Assembly (NCBI GenBank): GCA_002334985.1 | Contig: DDBY01000007.1 | Coordinates: 1 to 7,421 of the forward strand | DNA length: 7,421 nt | Reading direction: 5' to 3' | Origin: Micavibrio sp. UBA2020 | Lineage (GTDB): Bacteria; Pseudomonadota; Alphaproteobacteria; Micavibrionales; UBA2020 | In this document: positions 6,699 to 7,421 of the stretch, piece by piece | Position numbering within the stretch: the stretch's first letter is position 1 | Layout of the letters: each line of letters opens with the position of its first letter | The notes under the pieces: model-generated | What the model was told of the DNA's origin: nothing | Databases searched by the model: none | What the model saw: the letters and a program-made list of their open reading frames with translations, nothing else | Translations under genes and position numbers: made by a program

Positions 6699-6699
6699 T
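6678..6699. promoter_or_regulatory. Palindrome in the J-domain gene promoter (likely operator)
   Basis: AACTATAA (6678-6685) and TTATAGTT (6692-6699) are perfect 8-bp inverted arms separated by 6 nt. The palindrome covers the spacer and the whole -10, so a bound protein would block RNA polymerase. It does not match CIRCE. The regulator is unknown; HrcA, encoded next to it, is one candidate. Confidence 0.5.
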
Positions 6700-6751
6700 T
6701 TCACGGTCAAGAATAAAAAACGAATCCTACGAGAGTTTTGAGCATCCACCC

Positions 6752-7421
6752 ATGAGCCAAAAACCCGATTTTTATACAATCCTCGGCGTCGAGAAAACGG
6801 CCAGCGAAGCGGACATCAAAAAAGCGTTCATGCGCATCACGATGACCTGCCACCCGGACTCCGCCCCCTATAAAAAACTCGAAGGCGCGCAAAAAGCCGA
6901 AGCCGACACAAAATTTATGTACGGCAAGGAAGCGCAGGCCGTACTGCTCGACCCCGTCAAGCGCGCAACCTACGACAAGCTCGGCCATGCGGGGCTGGAT
7001 GCCGCGAATAACGGCGGCAACGGCCAAAGCGCCAGCTGGACCGAAAACATGGCGCCCGTCAAAAAACGCGTGCGCACGCAAGAAGAAACCTTTGATTATT
7101 TCGACCGCGCCGCGGTGCGCAACGGCGATACGCCTGCTGCACCCAAAACATCCGGCACCGAAAGCGGTTTGAGCGAAGAAGAAATGCGCGCCGCCGCGCG
7201 CGCCGCCCGCCCCCCCCCCCCCCCGCGGGCGCCCGCCGCCCCCCCCCCCCCCCCCCAGGCGGCCGCGGCCCCCTCCCCGCCCCCCGCCCCCCCCCACCCC
7301 CGCCCGCCACCCCCCCGCCCGCCACCTCCTGCTCCCCGAGCTGGCCCTCTCGCCGCGCATGAGCCCCCGCATGGCCGAGGAACTGTGCGACAGCGCACAG
7401 GCGGCCGAAGTGCTCGCGACG
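6752..7421 (+). CDS. J-domain (DnaJ-like) co-chaperone, partial, with a probable frameshift in a poly-C region
   Basis: J proteins bring substrates to DnaK and stimulate its ATPase. Residues 1-80 are a J domain: DFYTILGVEKTASEADIKKA (6-25), the catalytic HPD at 34-36, and LLDPVKRATYDKLGHAGL (65-82). A short Gly/Asn-rich stretch (83-93) follows, then a polar region to about 150 with TWTEN-like and acidic segments. No zinc-finger repeats are seen, so it is not a typical full-length DnaJ within this window, but the gene is cut by the edge. From about 7204 the sequence becomes almost pure C. After it the plausible coding (SPRMSPRMAEELCDSAQAAE) is in a frame shifted by one from the ATG frame, which points to a sequencing indel or a real frameshift. 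The ATG at 6752 has only a weak GAG at 6740-6742 as ribosome binding site. Its J-domain assignment is sure; whether it is the housekeeping partner is not. Confidence 0.88.
   Translation, partial: MSQKPDFYTILGVEKTASEADIKKAFMRITMTCHPDSAPYKKLEGAQKAEADTKFMYGKEAQAVLLDPVKRATYDKLGHAGLDAANNGGNGQSASWTENMAPVKKRVRTQEETFDYFDRAAVRNGDTPAAPKTSGTESGLSEEEMRAAARAARPPPPPRAPAAPPPPPQAAAAPSPPPAPPHPRPPPPRPPPPAPRAGPLAAHEPPHGRGTVRQRTGGRSARD
7204..7330. other. Poly-C low-complexity tract inside the J-domain gene (probable sequence artefact)
   Basis: The plus strand contains a run of 15 C (7210-7224), a run of 18 C (7239-7256) and several runs of 5 to 9 C up to about 7315, with almost no A or T. Such runs are unlike the rest of the window and would encode long polyproline. 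The reading frame appears to change across the tract. A low-quality or collapsed GC-rich Ala/Pro linker is the simplest reading. A genuine slippage-prone tract is less likely. Confidence 0.7.

Noticed and set aside
6707..7398. Minus-strand Gly-rich open frames over the poly-C tract
   Set aside because: The polyglycine comes from the C runs read in reverse, and the remainder is antisense to the J domain.

Overview
The window comes from a GC-rich proteobacterium, most likely an alphaproteobacterium. The DnaK, GrpE and HrcA sequences, the low-A+T codon use and the proximity of hrcA to grpE all fit that. A Micavibrio-like or other deep alphaproteobacterial lineage is possible, but the sequence alone does not settle it. 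The theme is the heat-shock chaperone machinery: DnaK (Hsp70), two GrpE-family nucleotide exchange factors, the HrcA repressor and a J-domain protein. Two proteins built from protein- or calcium-binding repeats sit inside the cluster.

Layout. 1-591 (minus) is the N-terminal third of dnaK, cut by the window edge. 592-870 is a divergent intergenic region with a dyad over the putative dnaK promoter, a terminator-like hairpin, two 13-bp direct repeats, and an extended -10 promoter overlapped by a palindrome. 871-2592 (plus) encodes a secreted protein with four canonical EF-hand loops and a long unrecognised C-terminal half. It converges on an ankyrin-repeat gene (2639-3418, minus), whose short leader is almost filled by a tandem repeat. 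3519-4148 (minus) is a canonical grpE. 4258-5409 (minus) is an unusual second GrpE-family gene. 5557-6597 (minus) is hrcA, with a -10 box so close to its ATG that the mRNA is probably leaderless. From 6752 (plus) a J-domain gene diverges from hrcA and runs into a suspicious poly-C region (about 7204-7330), beyond which the apparent reading frame changes.

The main discovery candidate is the 383-residue GrpE-family protein at 4258-5409. It carries two gap-free 110-residue copies of the GrpE helical module (56 of 110 positions identical by hand count), offset by exactly 154 codons and joined by an Ala/Pro linker. Only the second copy is followed by the GrpE beta-wing. A normal grpE lies immediately downstream. 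Between them a perfect 13-bp-stem terminator is overlapped by a sigma-32-like promoter for grpE, placed so that new grpE transcripts would lack the 5' arm of the terminator.

How the parts may work together: HrcA and heat-shock promoters would control DnaK, the GrpE proteins and the J protein, which form one ATP-driven folding cycle. No canonical CIRCE operator is visible, although dyads overlap the dnaK and J-gene promoters. Promoter and operator calls were made by eye and are tentative.
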